From Peptoniphilus asaccharolyticus DSM 20463 (GTDB lineage: Bacteria; Bacillota; Clostridia; Tissierellales; Peptoniphilaceae), in the NCBI RefSeq assembly GCF_900176115.1, contig NZ_FWWR01000009.1, positions 496,001-560,000 of the forward strand: a DNA stretch of 64,000 nucleotides, read 5' to 3'. The first letter of the stretch is position 1. Every line of letters starts with the position of its first letter. The notes under the pieces were generated by a model. It saw only the letters and a program-made list of their open reading frames with translations, was not told where the DNA came from and searched no databases. A program made the position numbers and the translations under genes. Below are positions 9,801 through 18,479 of this stretch, one piece after another.

Positions 9801-11116
9801 CTCTGTGGATTTATAAGTTGAGAATAGTGGTCTACAATAACACCATCTTTAACTTTTACAGCACCTATTTCTGTTATTTCATCAGTCCTAGGAGAAAATC
9901 CGGTAGTCTCGATATCAAATACTACAAAGGTACGCCCTTGCATAGATGAATTTTCTCTATTGATTAAAATTTTTGGACTATCATCAACATAGTTTGCATC
10001 TAATCCATATAAAATTTTAAGCCCATATTTTTTACTTGCATCCATAGCCTCTGGGAAACCTTGGACATCAGCAACATCTGTTATTGCAATTGTATCCATA
10101 CCAAGTTCTTTTGCTCTTTTGGCAAAATCATCAAATGGATTAATTCCATTCATTGTACTCATTCTGGTGTGGAGTCTAAGTTCAACTCTTTTTATTTCTT
10201 GTTCATCAACAGGTACCTCTTCTGGGACTATCTCCAAATATCTAATAAATAGAGACTGATCTCTCAAGAAGTTGTCGTATTGCGGATTGCCTGTAATTAG
10301 AACTGTGGTTCCAGTTCTTAAATTAGCATCAAACTCTTCTTTTTTATCCTCTGATAAAAATACTTTTGCATAATATGAGCCTGTGTGATCGCTTAGAGAG
10401 AATGTATATATGAATTTTGAATCTCTTATTTCTTTAATATCAATTTTAAATATCTTTCCTATTATAGTTACTTTAGGTTGATTTAAGTTGACATTAATTA
10501 TTTGAGTGGTCTCGCAAATATCTTTTTTGCCATATTTAAATTCTTTTTCTACTTTCTTCTCTTCTTTAAATACTTCTCTTACAGTCTCTGTGTTTTGCAC
10601 TAAATTTTTTTCAAATTGTTCTATTTCATCAAGCTTTTTTTCTAAATCCTCTGTTGTGCATGAACAAGTTACTTCAGGTTTTAAAAATTCTATTTTATAA
10701 TCTTTAAATGTAGACAAACTTTCTCTTAGTCTTTCACCTAATCCATTTGAAGTAAAAGAATAATATAACTCCTCTTTAGGAGGAGCTATAGTTATATATT
10801 CTTCAGTTACATTTAATTCGATTTCATCTATACAAGTCTGAACAGAAGGGTTGTACTCCAATATTGTATTTATAACTATATCTTCAACGGAAAGAGCGCT
10901 TATTACTTCAAAATTACATTTTATATTCAGTTCTAAGAATTTCTCTAAAGATTTTTCTAATATAGAAACATCTTCATCTTCTACATCTGAATTTGATATA
11001 AATTTGAATTCTGCACTTAAGTTACCTTTATCTAAAATACATTTTTTAAATTGTATTTCATTTGCACTAAATTTATCTTTTAAATTTAATTTTTCTAACA
11101 ACTCTTCAAATTTCAT
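6893..11116 (-). CDS. polC: DNA polymerase III alpha subunit, PolC type
   Basis: Main replicative polymerase of low-GC Gram-positives, with built-in 3'-5' proofreading. It is 1407 residues. The OB domain is at about 215-300, a PHP domain (about 310-385 and 575-720) is split by the exonuclease, and the DEDDh exonuclease keeps D401, E403, D486, H539 and D544. A zinc ribbon has CPEC 883-886 and CPIC 908-911. The polymerase site PDIDLNF is at 936-942. The PHP metal ligands seem lost: HxH reads R-L-H at 314-316, TDH reads TDV at 346-348, and the later histidines align with P584 and F710. It follows ispG in the usual order. Confidence 0.98.
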   Translation of the reverse strand: MKFEELLEKLNLKDKFSANEIQFKKCILDKGNLSAEFKFISNSDVEDEDVSILEKSLEKFLELNIKCNFEVISALSVEDIVINTILEYNPSVQTCIDEIELNVTEEYITIAPPKEELYYSFTSNGLGERLRESLSTFKDYKIEFLKPEVTCSCTTEDLEKKLDEIEQFEKNLVQNTETVREVFKEEKKVEKEFKYGKKDICETTQIINVNLNQPKVTIIGKIFKIDIKEIRDSKFIYTFSLSDHTGSYYAKVFLSEDKKEEFDANLRTGTTVLITGNPQYDNFLRDQSLFIRYLEIVPEEVPVDEQEIKRVELRLHTRMSTMNGINPFDDFAKRAKELGMDTIAITDVADVQGFPEAMDASKKYGLKILYGLDANYVDDSPKILINRENSSMQGRTFVVFDIETTGFSPRTDEITEIGAVKVKDGVIVDHYSQLINPQRSIPEEVQRLTGITPALIAEEPTIDKVIFDFYDFCKDSVLVAHNATFDTRFIRRDMLKHNLNFEFDIVDTLYLARALVPDMKRFNLGALSKKFGVSLVNAHRAVNDAQATALVFIKLLEMAEAESAICDLNILSKNINPAILFEVPVSILVKNTTGLKNLYKLVSASHLKYVSRVAKVPKSLIERYRDGLLIGSGNTKSPLFEAVLNLEDEDKIREIAKFFDYIELQPIEDNIELIQSGMVKDKRELESINIYLYNLGRELNIPVVATGDVFYLEPEDDLTRRIILSNQTPPVRGANVPKTFYFRTTDEMLRSFSYLGERESYEVVVENTNKIADSIDKLDPIPEGTYPPSIDGAEEDLRKICYDKAHEIYGETLPKLVEDRLEIELKSIIDNGYAVLYIIAQKLVAKSNNDGYLVGSRGSVGSSFAATMASITEVNPLVPHYVCPECKHSEFFTKGEVGSGVDLDDKNCPICGTKMKKDGHDIPFEVFLGFNGDKEPDIDLNFAGEYQPNAHKYTEELFGEGYVFRAGTIGTVAEKTAYGYVRKYFESQSIHSAEVDRLVNNLVGIKRTSGQHPGGVMIVPKSKEIFDFTPIQHPADDINSTVITTHFDYNFIHGKILKLDILGHDGPTIIKMLEDFTGVDSNKIALNDPKTLSLFRTAEALNLNTDVFETKTGTLGIPEFGTNFVKQMLIETEPKNFADLVRISGLSHGTDVWTNNAQSLVNDGRAELSDVICTREDIMTYLIRAGAENKMAFDTMEKVRKGKGLTDEQKGIMKNLALPEWYIESCEKIKYMFPKAHAVAYVTQSFRIAYFKLYYPLAFYATFFTIKLNDFDGELVLQGSEAVKNRIEEIKSSDTLTAKEKGQLTILEVVLEMYARGYEFENADIYESEASRFSIKNNKVLLPLRAFIGVGESVAKQIVAERENGAFISIEDFKKRTGTGKSTTEILKQNHLLDDFQETNQISLFSF

Positions 11117-11123
11117 AGTTTAC

Positions 11124-12176
11124 CTACATATTTTCTATTTCTTTTACTAATTCATCTAACAAATTATCTTCAGGGATTTTTTTTATAATTTTTCCTTTTT
11201 TAAATAGAATAGCCTCTCCATGTCCACCAGCTATTCCTATATCAGCTTCTCTAGCCTCTCCTGGACCATTTACTGCACATCCCATTAATGCAACCTTTAG
11301 ATTATTCTTTAGTGGAGAAATTCTCTTTTCAGCCTCCTCAACTAATTTTAATAAATCTATATTTGTTCTTGCGCAAGTAGGACACGAAACTATATCTATA
11401 CCATCTGTTAGAATATCTAGAGACTTTAGGATTTCTCTTCCAACTCTAATCTCTTCAATAGGGTCAGAAGTTAGTGAAACTCTAATGGTATCCCCTATTC
11501 CCTCTCTTAAAAGATATCCTATTCCAAGAGCTGACTTTATAGCGCCTTGGAAAGCTGGGCCAGCCTCTGTTATTCCTAAATGAAGTGGATAATCAGATAT
11601 TTTAGAAAATTCTTTGTATGAATCAATAGACAGATTTACATTAGATGCTTTTAAAGATACCTTTATATCAAAGAAATTTAAGTCTTCCAATGTTTCTATT
11701 TCCCTAATTGCAGATTGTACTATTGATTTGGCATTTACTCCACCGAGTTCATCTAATAAATCTTGGTGAATGGAGCCTGAATTAACACCAATCCTGATTG
11801 GCAGACCATGATATTTACATGCTTCCACAACTTCTTTAACCTTATTCTTGTTGCCGATATTGCCAGGATTTATTCTTATACAATCCGCACCACCTTCAGC
11901 GCTCATAATTGCTAATTTGTGGTCAAATTGTATATCCACAACTATAGGAATGTGTATTGATTTTTTTATCTTCAAAATAGCTTCTGCATCTTCTCTATCA
12001 TTTACAGCAAATCTTATAATGTCACATCCAGCATCTTCAAGAGCTAATATCTGTTTTACTGTGGACTCAACATCCTTAGTTTTTGTATTAGTCATAGATT
12101 GAACTGTGATAGGAGCGTCTCCACCTACTGGAATATTTCCCACCATAATTTGCTTAGTTTGTTTTCTATTAATCAT
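11124..12176 (-). CDS. ispG: 4-hydroxy-3-methylbut-2-enyl diphosphate synthase (flavodoxin)
   Basis: Iron-sulfur enzyme of the MEP isoprenoid pathway. It converts MEcPP to HMBPP. It is 350 residues from the chosen start. The 4Fe-4S ligands are visible in CPTCART and GCAVNGPGEA, and substrate-binding segments include QSMTNT near the N-terminus. An upstream ATG at 12188 lies inside the rseP end. The ATG at 12176 is preferred because GGGTGAT lies just before it. dxr, usually two genes upstream between cdsA and rseP, is missing from this cluster although ispG is kept. Confidence 0.96.
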   Translation of the reverse strand: MINRKQTKQIMVGNIPVGGDAPITVQSMTNTKTKDVESTVKQILALEDAGCDIIRFAVNDREDAEAILKIKKSIHIPIVVDIQFDHKLAIMSAEGGADCIRINPGNIGNKNKVKEVVEACKYHGLPIRIGVNSGSIHQDLLDELGGVNAKSIVQSAIREIETLEDLNFFDIKVSLKASNVNLSIDSYKEFSKISDYPLHLGITEAGPAFQGAIKSALGIGYLLREGIGDTIRVSLTSDPIEEIRVGREILKSLDILTDGIDIVSCPTCARTNIDLLKLVEEAEKRISPLKNNLKVALMGCAVNGPGEAREADIGIAGGHGEAILFKKGKIIKKIPEDNLLDELVKEIENM

Positions 12177-12180
12177 TTCA

Positions 12181-13182
12181 TCACCCATTTAGTATTCTGC
12201 TTAAATCGCCAAAAATCGTAACATAAATCATTATTCCAAATAAAAATGATAGTCCCACTAAACTCAAAGCATTTTCAACTTTTTCATTAAGTTTTTTCCC
12301 AGTTATGGACTCAATTATTAAAAATAATAATTTTCCTCCATCAAGTGCCGGTATAGGAAGTAGATTTATAACTGCCAAATTAGCACTTATAAGCCCTAAA
12401 ATATTTAGAAGATTTATAAATCCTTTAGCAGTTTCTTGACCTATTATATTTATTACTCCAACCGGACCAGCAAGCATAGATACCTTAGCCTTGCCTGTAA
12501 AAAGCATCCCCATTGTTTTAAATACATCTTTTATCATAAATAATGTATGATTAAAACTTGCTCCCAAGGAATTAGATAATGACTTTTCGACTTTAGGAGT
12601 AATCCCTATAATTGATCTTCCATCTCTTTCTTCTGGAATTATATTAAAAGAAATATCTTTTCCTGCTCTATTTACAACTATTTTAAATTCGCCTTTTTGA
12701 GATGATATAGATTCGATTATATCATTCCAATTTTTAACAGTGTTATCTCCTATACTGATTACTTTATCGCCTTCTAAAAGACCGACAACCTTAGCCGGTG
12801 AATCATCAAGTACGGTGTCTATTGTATTTGTGCGCACTCCAATCATCAAGAAAACAAGCAAAAAAGCTACTACAGCTAATAGGAAATTCATAACTACACC
12901 AGCTACAACTACCGCCATTCTTTTAAATACATTCACATTGTTAAAGGCTCTTGGGTCATTGGAGTTTTCCTCTTCTCCTTCCATAGCGACGTATCCACCC
13001 ACTGGTAGTAATCTTAAGCTGTATAAAGTTTCACCTTTAGTAGTATTTAAAAGCTTTGGGCCCATTCCAATAGAAAATTCATTAACTTTTATTCCACAAA
13101 GTTTAGCTACAGTAAAATGCCCCAATTCATGCAAAGTTATAACCAACATAAATACTATAATTGAACCAATTAATGTACTCAT
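12181..13182 (-). CDS. rseP: Site-2 intramembrane zinc metalloprotease (RseP/RasP family)
   Basis: Membrane protease that cuts anti-sigma factors and leftover signal peptides within the membrane. It is 333 residues. The zinc motif HELGH is at 18-22 in the first TM segment, a PDZ domain follows at about 115-190, and the second active-site motif LLPIPALDGGKL is in a C-terminal TM segment. The start at 13182 has GGGAGG upstream; the longer reading begins with TTG and covers that site. It overlaps nothing upstream (13 bases from cdsA). Confidence 0.95.
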   Translation of the reverse strand: MSTLIGSIIVFMLVITLHELGHFTVAKLCGIKVNEFSIGMGPKLLNTTKGETLYSLRLLPVGGYVAMEGEEENSNDPRAFNNVNVFKRMAVVVAGVVMNFLLAVVAFLLVFLMIGVRTNTIDTVLDDSPAKVVGLLEGDKVISIGDNTVKNWNDIIESISSQKGEFKIVVNRAGKDISFNIIPEERDGRSIIGITPKVEKSLSNSLGASFNHTLFMIKDVFKTMGMLFTGKAKVSMLAGPVGVINIIGQETAKGFINLLNILGLISANLAVINLLPIPALDGGKLLFLIIESITGKKLNEKVENALSLVGLSFLFGIMIYVTIFGDLSRILNG

Positions 13183-13195
13183 TTTTCCTCCCAAA

Positions 13196-13972
13196 TTACA
13201 GATTATTAATTATATTTAAGAGAGAGTATATAAGCGGTATTATAAATAAAATAGAATCGATTCTGTCCATAATACCACCATGTCCTGGCAATAAATTACT
13301 ATAATCCTTTATATCTGTAAGTCTTTTAATTTTAGATGCAAATAGATCTCCCATTTGTCCCATTATAGATGCCAAAACAATAAATATGATACTCAATACA
13401 CTTAAATTTAAGTCAAAATAAACTAAATATAATATTGAACATATAAGGCATCCTAAAATACCTCCGATAAATCCTTCAACAGATTTTTTAGGACTCACTG
13501 ATTCTAATAATTTTATCTTTCCAAATTTAGACCCACTTAAATATGCAAAAGTATCTGTAGAAAATGCTATTACAAACACTAGATATAAAAAAGGTGTCTT
13601 GTCCAATTCTACTAATAAACTTAAATTTAAAGGTATATAATAAAACATCATCACAGTTAATCCGCTATCCATTAAAGATATATTTTTGGAGAAAAGATAG
13701 CTTATTGCTGTTACAAAGAAAACTATTATTAAACTATAAAAAACATTGAATTTTAAGCTTTGTAAAACTAAAATTCCAATTATTCCAAGCGCAAGTGCTA
13801 AAATATTAAGTTTTATATTTATTAACTTTAATGCCCTGTTCATTTCATAAATTGCAAATATGCTTGTAATCAAAACCACACTCTTAAGTGCAATCCCACC
13901 AAAGTATAGAACAAATGATATTAAAATTAAACCTATTAGCGCTGTTATAGTCCTAGTGCGTAAATCACTCAT
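13196..13972 (-). CDS. cdsA: Phosphatidate cytidylyltransferase
   Basis: Integral membrane enzyme that makes CDP-diacylglycerol for phospholipid synthesis. It is 258 residues with multiple TM segments. The CDS signature in the C-terminal part reads KDYSNLLPGHGGIMDRIDS, and an earlier SFDTDTFAYLSGSKFGK-like segment (here AFSTDTFAYLSGSKFGK) is present. The ATG at 13972 is chosen because GGGGGAAT precedes it and the longer ATG lies within uppS. Order uppS-cdsA-rseP is conserved, apart from the missing dxr. Confidence 0.95.
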   Translation of the reverse strand: MSDLRTRTITALIGLILISFVLYFGGIALKSVVLITSIFAIYEMNRALKLINIKLNILALALGIIGILVLQSLKFNVFYSLIIVFFVTAISYLFSKNISLMDSGLTVMMFYYIPLNLSLLVELDKTPFLYLVFVIAFSTDTFAYLSGSKFGKIKLLESVSPKKSVEGFIGGILGCLICSILYLVYFDLNLSVLSIIFIVLASIMGQMGDLFASKIKRLTDIKDYSNLLPGHGGIMDRIDSILFIIPLIYSLLNIINNL

Positions 13973-14684
13973 CAATTCCCCCATAGCGTCTACTTCTCTT
14001 TTGAAAATCTTTTATTGCATCTAAAAGCACATCCTCTGTGAAATCAGGCCACAATACATCTGAAAACCAAAATTCACTATAGGCTAATTGATACAACATA
14101 AAATTGCTAACTCTAAGCTCTCCTGATGGTCTTATTAAAAGGTCCAACTCATCTTGGCCTGAAGTATACAAATAATTTTCAAATACCTTAGAAGTAATTT
14201 CTTCAACATTAGTCTTGCCATCTAAAACGTCTTTGGCGACTAACTTAGTTGCTCTTATGATTTCATCTCTTCCACCATAATTTAGTCCAATATTTAATAT
14301 CATTTTATCATTATGCATTGTTTCATTCAATGCACACTCAACAGATAATCTAACTTTGCTTGGAAGACAAGAAATATCGCCTAAAACATTAATTTTTATA
14401 TTATTTTTCTTTATCTTTTCCAATTGATTTTCGATATAGTAGATTAATAAATCCATTAATTTTGAAACTTCCTCTTCAGGTCTTTTCCAATTCTCTGTTG
14501 AAAAAGCATATAGAGAAAGCGATTTAACTCCTAGTTTATAACAAGCTTCTACAATTTCAATTACTCTTTTTGTACCTTCTCTGTGTCCTAAAGTTCTTGG
14601 CAAACCTCTTCTCTTAGCCCATCTACCATTGCCATCCATTATTATGCCGATGTGCTTTGGAATGTTAGTCATATCAATATCCAT
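13965..14684 (-). CDS. uppS: Undecaprenyl diphosphate synthase
   Basis: Cis-prenyltransferase that makes the C55 lipid carrier for cell-wall synthesis. It is 239 residues. The substrate-binding signature IMDGNGRWAKRRGLPR begins at about residue 15, HREG follows, and the C-terminal signature is RPSGELRVSNF. It starts at 14684, where GGAGG lies 5 bases upstream; a longer ATG overlaps that site. It overlaps cdsA by 8 bases. A terminator hairpin lies between frr and uppS. Confidence 0.96.
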   Translation of the reverse strand: MDIDMTNIPKHIGIIMDGNGRWAKRRGLPRTLGHREGTKRVIEIVEACYKLGVKSLSLYAFSTENWKRPEEEVSKLMDLLIYYIENQLEKIKKNNIKINVLGDISCLPSKVRLSVECALNETMHNDKMILNIGLNYGGRDEIIRATKLVAKDVLDGKTNVEEITSKVFENYLYTSGQDELDLLIRPSGELRVSNFMLYQLAYSEFWFSDVLWPDFTEDVLLDAIKDFQKRSRRYGGIDE

Positions 14685-14696
14685 TATTCCTCCATA

Positions 14697-14723
14697 CAAA
14701 ATTAGGACCCTCTTGGGCCCTAA
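14697..14723 (-). terminator. Intercistronic terminator between frr and uppS
   Basis: Stem TTAGGGCCC/GGGTCCTAA (9 bp with one G-U) with AAGA loop, then TTTTG. It ends about 13 bases before the uppS start. It probably lowers expression of the lipid genes relative to the ribosomal genes upstream. Confidence 0.7.
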
Positions 14724-14725
14724 CC

Positions 14726-15283
14726 TTAAATTTCCAATAATTCACTTTCTTTATCTTTAGTGATTTTATCTACTTCTTCGATATATTTATCTGTGATTTT
14801 TTGAATATCGTCTTCAGCTCTTTTTCTATCATCTTCAGTTATTTCATTGGATTTTTCTAATTTCTTAATATCTTCCATTGAATCACGTCTAATATTTCTA
14901 AGAGCAACTTTTGCATTCTCACTATTCTTTTTAACTATTTTAATAAGATCTTTACGTCTTTCTTCAGTTAATTGAGGAATTACAAGTCTTATTATCTTAC
15001 CATCATTTGATGGTGTTATTCCTAAGTCAGACTTTAAAATAGCTTTTTCGATTTCAGGAATAGTGTTTGCATCCCAAGGTTGTATTGCAAGTAATCTTGG
15101 TTCAGGAGCTGAAACTCCAGCAACTTGATTTAACGGAGTTGATTGTCCGTAATAGTCAATTGTAATTTTATCTAATAAAGTTGGGTTTGCTCTACCAGCA
15201 CGAATACTTTGAAGATCTTCTTTATAAACTGAAATAGATTTAGACATTTTTTGTTCAGAATCTTTTTTAATATCAGATATCAT
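14726..15283 (-). CDS. frr: Ribosome recycling factor
   Basis: Splits post-termination ribosomes together with EF-G. It is 185 residues, the standard RRF length, with the three-helix-bundle sequence and the conserved IRAGRANP..L near residue 28. The start at 15283 has AAGGAG; a longer reading from 15334 would run into pyrH and is rejected. It follows pyrH by 10 bases, and a terminator-like hairpin follows it. Confidence 0.97.
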   Translation of the reverse strand: MISDIKKDSEQKMSKSISVYKEDLQSIRAGRANPTLLDKITIDYYGQSTPLNQVAGVSAPEPRLLAIQPWDANTIPEIEKAILKSDLGITPSNDGKIIRLVIPQLTEERRKDLIKIVKKNSENAKVALRNIRRDSMEDIKKLEKSNEITEDDRKRAEDDIQKITDKYIEEVDKITKDKESELLEI

Positions 15284-15293
15284 ATTTCTCTCC

Positions 15294-16001
15294 TTAACGC
15301 ACTTTTGTGCCCATATCTTTACCTTCAACAACATCTACTATAGAATTTTCTTCATCTATTCCGAATACAACTAATGGAATTTGATTATCCATACACAATG
15401 AAGTTGCTGTGGTATCCATAATTTTTAACTCTCTATTTAAAATTTCAAGGTATGACAACTCTTTGAACTTTTGAGCATTAGCATTGAATTTAGGATCACT
15501 GTCATAAATTCCGTCAACGCCTTTTTTAGCGATAAGTATAACTTCTGCATCAATTTCTGCAGCTCTTAAAGCTGATGTGGTATCTGTTGAAAAATAAGGA
15601 CTTCCTGTTCCAGCCGCAAAAATAACAACTCTACCTTTTTCAAGATGTCTTATAGCTTTTCTTCTTATATAAGGTTCAGCTACATCCTTCATTTCTATTG
15701 CAGTTTGAACTCTTGTCATAACGCCTATATTTTCAAGAGAATCTTGAAAAGCAAGAGCGTTCATAACAGTTCCAAGCATACCCATATAGTCTGAAGTAGC
15801 TCTGTCCATATCAGCAGAATCTCTTCCTCTCCAGAAATTTCCTCCGCCAACTACAACACTAGTTTCAACTCCAAGGGAGTGAATTGCTTTAATTTGTTCA
15901 GAAATTTTTCTAACGGTTGGAATATCTATACCTACTCCCTTTTCACCCGCTAAAGCTTCTCCTGATAATTTTAAAACAATTCTTTTATATTTAGGCTCCA
16001 T
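15294..16001 (-). CDS. pyrH: Uridylate kinase
   Basis: Phosphorylates UMP to UDP in pyrimidine nucleotide synthesis. It is 235 residues with the amino-acid-kinase fold. Visible motifs are LKLSGEAL at about 9-16, [12 protein letters not shown] near 48-59 and [18 protein letters not shown] in the second half. It lies between tsf and frr in the classic rpsB-tsf-pyrH-frr order. Confidence 0.97.
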   Translation of the reverse strand: MEPKYKRIVLKLSGEALAGEKGVGIDIPTVRKISEQIKAIHSLGVETSVVVGGGNFWRGRDSADMDRATSDYMGMLGTVMNALAFQDSLENIGVMTRVQTAIEMKDVAEPYIRRKAIRHLEKGRVVIFAAGTGSPYFSTDTTSALRAAEIDAEVILIAKKGVDGIYDSDPKFNANAQKFKELSYLEILNRELKIMDTTATSLCMDNQIPLVVFGIDEENSIVDVVEGKDMGTKVR

Positions 16002-16010
16002 GTCGGCTCC

Positions 16011-16658
16011 TTATTTACCTATTTGTTTTGCAACTTCTTCTGCAAAGTCTTCTTCTCTTTTTTCAAGACCTTCGCCAACTTCGTATCTAACGAATCTTCT
16101 TACGTTAATCTTTTCACCAATTTTAGCTGAAATATTGTTTAATAAATCTTGAACTTTTACATCAGGGTCTTTGATGAATTTTTGATCTAGAAGTACGATT
16201 TCTTCATAGAATTTTTCAAGTCTTCCTGCAACCATTTTTTCAACGATTTTTTCAGGTTTTCCTTCGTTTAGAGCTTGTTCTGTAAGAACTTTCTTTTCAT
16301 GTTCTAAAGCTTCTGCAGGAACTTCTTCACGAGTTACATATTTAGGGTTTACAGCTGCGATTTGCATAGCTATATCTTTTACAAAACTCTTGAATTCATC
16401 ATTTTTAGCAACGAAGTCAGTTTCAGTGTTTACTTCTACTAAAACACCAATTCTTCCACCGTGAACATAAGATTCTACAATACCTTCACTAGCGATTCTT
16501 CCTGATTTTTTAGCAACAGAAGCTAATCCTTTTTCTCTTAAAAGGTCTACGGCTTTGTTTAAATCTCCGTCTGCTTCTTTTAGCGCTTTTTTACAGTCCA
16601 TCATACCTGCTGATGTTTTGTCTCTTAATTCTTTGATTAATGCTGCTGTTATTTCCAT
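16011..16658 (-). CDS. tsf: Elongation factor Ts
   Basis: Guanine-nucleotide exchange factor for EF-Tu. It is 215 residues, in the short class of EF-Ts. The hallmark [13 protein letters not shown] is at about residues 13-25 and the TDFVAKN motif near residue 80. The start is placed at 16658, where AGGAGG lies 7 bases upstream; the longer reading starts inside the upstream hairpin. The hairpin terminator at 16672-16708 separates it from rpsB, so S2 and EF-Ts are made in unequal amounts. Confidence 0.97.
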   Translation of the reverse strand: MEITAALIKELRDKTSAGMMDCKKALKEADGDLNKAVDLLREKGLASVAKKSGRIASEGIVESYVHGGRIGVLVEVNTETDFVAKNDEFKSFVKDIAMQIAAVNPKYVTREEVPAEALEHEKKVLTEQALNEGKPEKIVEKMVAGRLEKFYEEIVLLDQKFIKDPDVKVQDLLNNISAKIGEKINVRRFVRYEVGEGLEKREEDFAEEVAKQIGK

Positions 16659-16671
16659 AAATTTACCTCCT

Positions 16672-16708
16672 AAAAAAAGAGAGTTCAAAGACAAGCTTTA
16701 GAACTCTC
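16672..16708 (-). terminator. Intercistronic terminator between rpsB and tsf
   Basis: Stem GAGAGTTC/GAACTCTC extended by CTTT/AAAG, then TTTTTTT directly followed by the tsf SD. A strong partial terminator within the rpsB-tsf operon; a comparable rpsB-tsf attenuator is known in other bacteria. Confidence 0.85.
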
Positions 16709-16716
16709 AAAATTAA

Positions 16717-17499
16717 TTACGCTTCTATATTTTCTACAGTATCCTCTGCTTGAGATTCTTCATTTTTAACTTCTACAGATTCTTCTTTGTTATCTTCAGA
16801 AAAATCTACATTTTGAGTACCTTGTTTACCTTCTAATACTGCATTTGCCATTGTTTCAGTAATTAGCTTTACGGCTCTAATAGCATCGTCATTTCCTGGG
16901 ATTGGAAAATCAATTTCATCTGGATCACAGTTAGTGTCGATAATTCCGATTACAGGAATTCCTAAAATATGAGCTTCTTTAACAGCTATTCTTTCTTTAC
17001 GTGGGTCAACTACAAATATTGCATCTGGAATTCTATCCATGTCTTTAATACCACCAAGGAATTTTTCTAATTTTTCTCCTTCGTGTCTTATTTGGATAAC
17101 TTCTTTTTTAGGAAGAGCTTCAAAAGTTCCATCTTCTTCCATTTCTTCGATTCTTTGAAGTCTATCTATTCTTTTTCTAATTGTTTGGTAGTTAGTTAAA
17201 AGACCACCTAACCATCTTTGGTTAATGAATGGCATTTCACATCTCTTAGCTTCTTTTTCGATAGCATCTTGAGCTTGTTTCTTTGTACCTACAAAAAGAA
17301 TAGTGCCACCTTCTGCTGATAATTCTCTTATGAATTCATAAGCTTCGTTGATTTTCTTTACTGTTTTTTGAAGGTCTATTATATAGATACCGTTTCTTTG
17401 AGTAAAGATGAATCTAGCCATCTTAGGATTCCATCTTCTTGTTTGGTGTCCGAAATGAACACCTGCTTCTAATAAGTTTTTCATTGCTACTACTGACAA
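16717..17499 (-). CDS. rpsB: 30S ribosomal protein S2
   Basis: Small-subunit protein needed for late 30S assembly. It is 260 residues. The hallmark [19 protein letters not shown] is near the N-terminus, and [18 protein letters not shown] and [11 protein letters not shown] motifs follow. The start is read as TTG at 17499 with AAAGGGGG 7 bases upstream, which gives the family's usual [10 protein letters not shown] start. The longer ATG reading adds 13 residues that the family lacks. A C-terminal acidic tail is present. Driven by its own promoter at 17607-17635. Confidence 0.95.
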   Translation of the reverse strand: MSVVAMKNLLEAGVHFGHQTRRWNPKMARFIFTQRNGIYIIDLQKTVKKINEAYEFIRELSAEGGTILFVGTKKQAQDAIEKEAKRCEMPFINQRWLGGLLTNYQTIRKRIDRLQRIEEMEEDGTFEALPKKEVIQIRHEGEKLEKFLGGIKDMDRIPDAIFVVDPRKERIAVKEAHILGIPVIGIIDTNCDPDEIDFPIPGNDDAIRAVKLITETMANAVLEGKQGTQNVDFSEDNKEESVEVKNEESQAEDTVENIEA

Positions 17500-17600
17500 A
17501 AAAATTCCCCCTTTGTTTATATCCTCCACCTTCATCATCTGTAATTAAGGACATTTCTGCAACTCTCAATACATCAAAAGGTGTGTGTAGTAAATCATCG
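17500..17600 (-). promoter_or_regulatory. rpsB 5' leader, candidate r-protein autoregulatory RNA
   Basis: About 100 untranslated bases lie between the predicted rpsB transcription start and its TTG codon. They can form a long-range pairing CACCTT...AAGGTG, closed further by TGTA...TACA. A purine-rich AAGGTGGAGG lies in the 3' strand, upstream of the SD actually used. Such leaders often bind S2 to repress rpsB-tsf. Structure is seen by eye; function is inferred. Confidence 0.4.
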
Positions 17601-17606
17601 TTTACA

Positions 17607-17635
17607 AGTATAGCATATATGTTAATATTCATCAA
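17607..17635 (-). promoter_or_regulatory. rpsB operon promoter
   Basis: TTGATG (17630-17635), 17-base spacer and TATACT (17607-17612). It begins directly after the terminator of the upstream ABC permease gene, so rpsB-tsf starts a new transcription unit. Confidence 0.75.
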
Positions 17636-17662
17636 GAAAAAAATCCTGTATAACACAGGATT
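17636..17662 (-). terminator. Terminator of the ABC transporter operon
   Basis: Stem AATCCTGT/ACAGGATT with a 5-base loop followed by a run of eight T on the minus strand. It starts inside the stop codon region of the permease gene. Confidence 0.85.
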
Positions 17663-18479
17663 AATAATCTAATTCTTTTGAATTGTATATAACATATGAA
17701 AGTAAAATAAATATAATTAATATAACTAAATTTATTCCCATTCCAGTGAAATCAAATTGTTCTTTTACAAAAAATACAGGATTGAAAACTTCTAAAGTAA
17801 ATTTTTCAACTATCATTTTAAATGTAGATCCATATATTTTCCCAAAAACTGTCACTAATACAGCTAATAGAACAAATAGTATTGAAGTTCCTTCAGTAAA
17901 ATTAGTAGATTTTGACATAGAACTAAAGAAAAGACCTATACTCATAAATACTAATCCACCGATAAACATTCCACCGAATATTTTAGCTATAGCAAAAATT
18001 ACTATTTGTATGCTAAGTTCAACTTCTGTTTGAATTACATATACTATTCCAAAAGTAACTAAAGCTAAAAGCACAAGCATAATAAAATAAGTTAGTATAT
18101 TTGCTAAAAGTTTTTGAGTTACTATTTCGCTTCTTGAAATAGGGTTTGAATATATATATCCTATAGAACCTTGAGATTGTTCTTTAGCTAAAGAATTTGC
18201 TCCTAGCTGCATAGCAAACATAGCGATAAAGACTGCTACATATTGGAAGATAAATCCCAAGTATTCAGAGATGTCAGTGTAATCTAATTCGTCTTTAAAT
18301 CCTAAAATATTTTTTACATTATCTGATAAAGAAGAAAGAAAACTGTCAAATATACTCTTCATATTTCCGTCCAACATAAGCGGATATATAGCCATTAAAA
18401 GCCCTGTCAATATAGCGATGACTAATAACCAAGCAAAAAGTTTTGACAAATTTGATTTTAATTCCCTAGAAAAAATCAT
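17661..18479 (-). CDS. ABC-2 type transporter permease
   Basis: Integral membrane protein of 272 residues with about six TM segments (first about 12-34, last about 249-267). The segment QGSIGYIYSNPISRSEIVTQK in the first third matches the ABC-2 permease family, where it forms the coupling region. It overlaps the stop of the ATPase gene by 4 bases (ATGA), so they surely form one transporter. Substrate is unknown; relatives export antibiotics, lipids or peptides. The partner ATPase is degenerate (see the 18476-19603 entry). Confidence 0.85.
   Translation of the reverse strand: MIFSRELKSNLSKLFAWLLVIAILTGLLMAIYPLMLDGNMKSIFDSFLSSLSDNVKNILGFKDELDYTDISEYLGFIFQYVAVFIAMFAMQLGANSLAKEQSQGSIGYIYSNPISRSEIVTQKLLANILTYFIMLVLLALVTFGIVYVIQTEVELSIQIVIFAIAKIFGGMFIGGLVFMSIGLFFSSMSKSTNFTEGTSILFVLLAVLVTVFGKIYGSTFKMIVEKFTLEVFNPVFFVKEQFDFTGMGINLVILIIFILLSYVIYNSKELDY

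Noticed and set aside
12740-13219. 159-residue plus-strand ORF
   Set aside because: Shadow of rseP on the other strand; no ribosome site and no family resemblance.
17423-17672. Small ORFs on both strands around the rpsB start
   Set aside because: They overlap the promoter, leader and N-terminus of rpsB and have no supporting SD.
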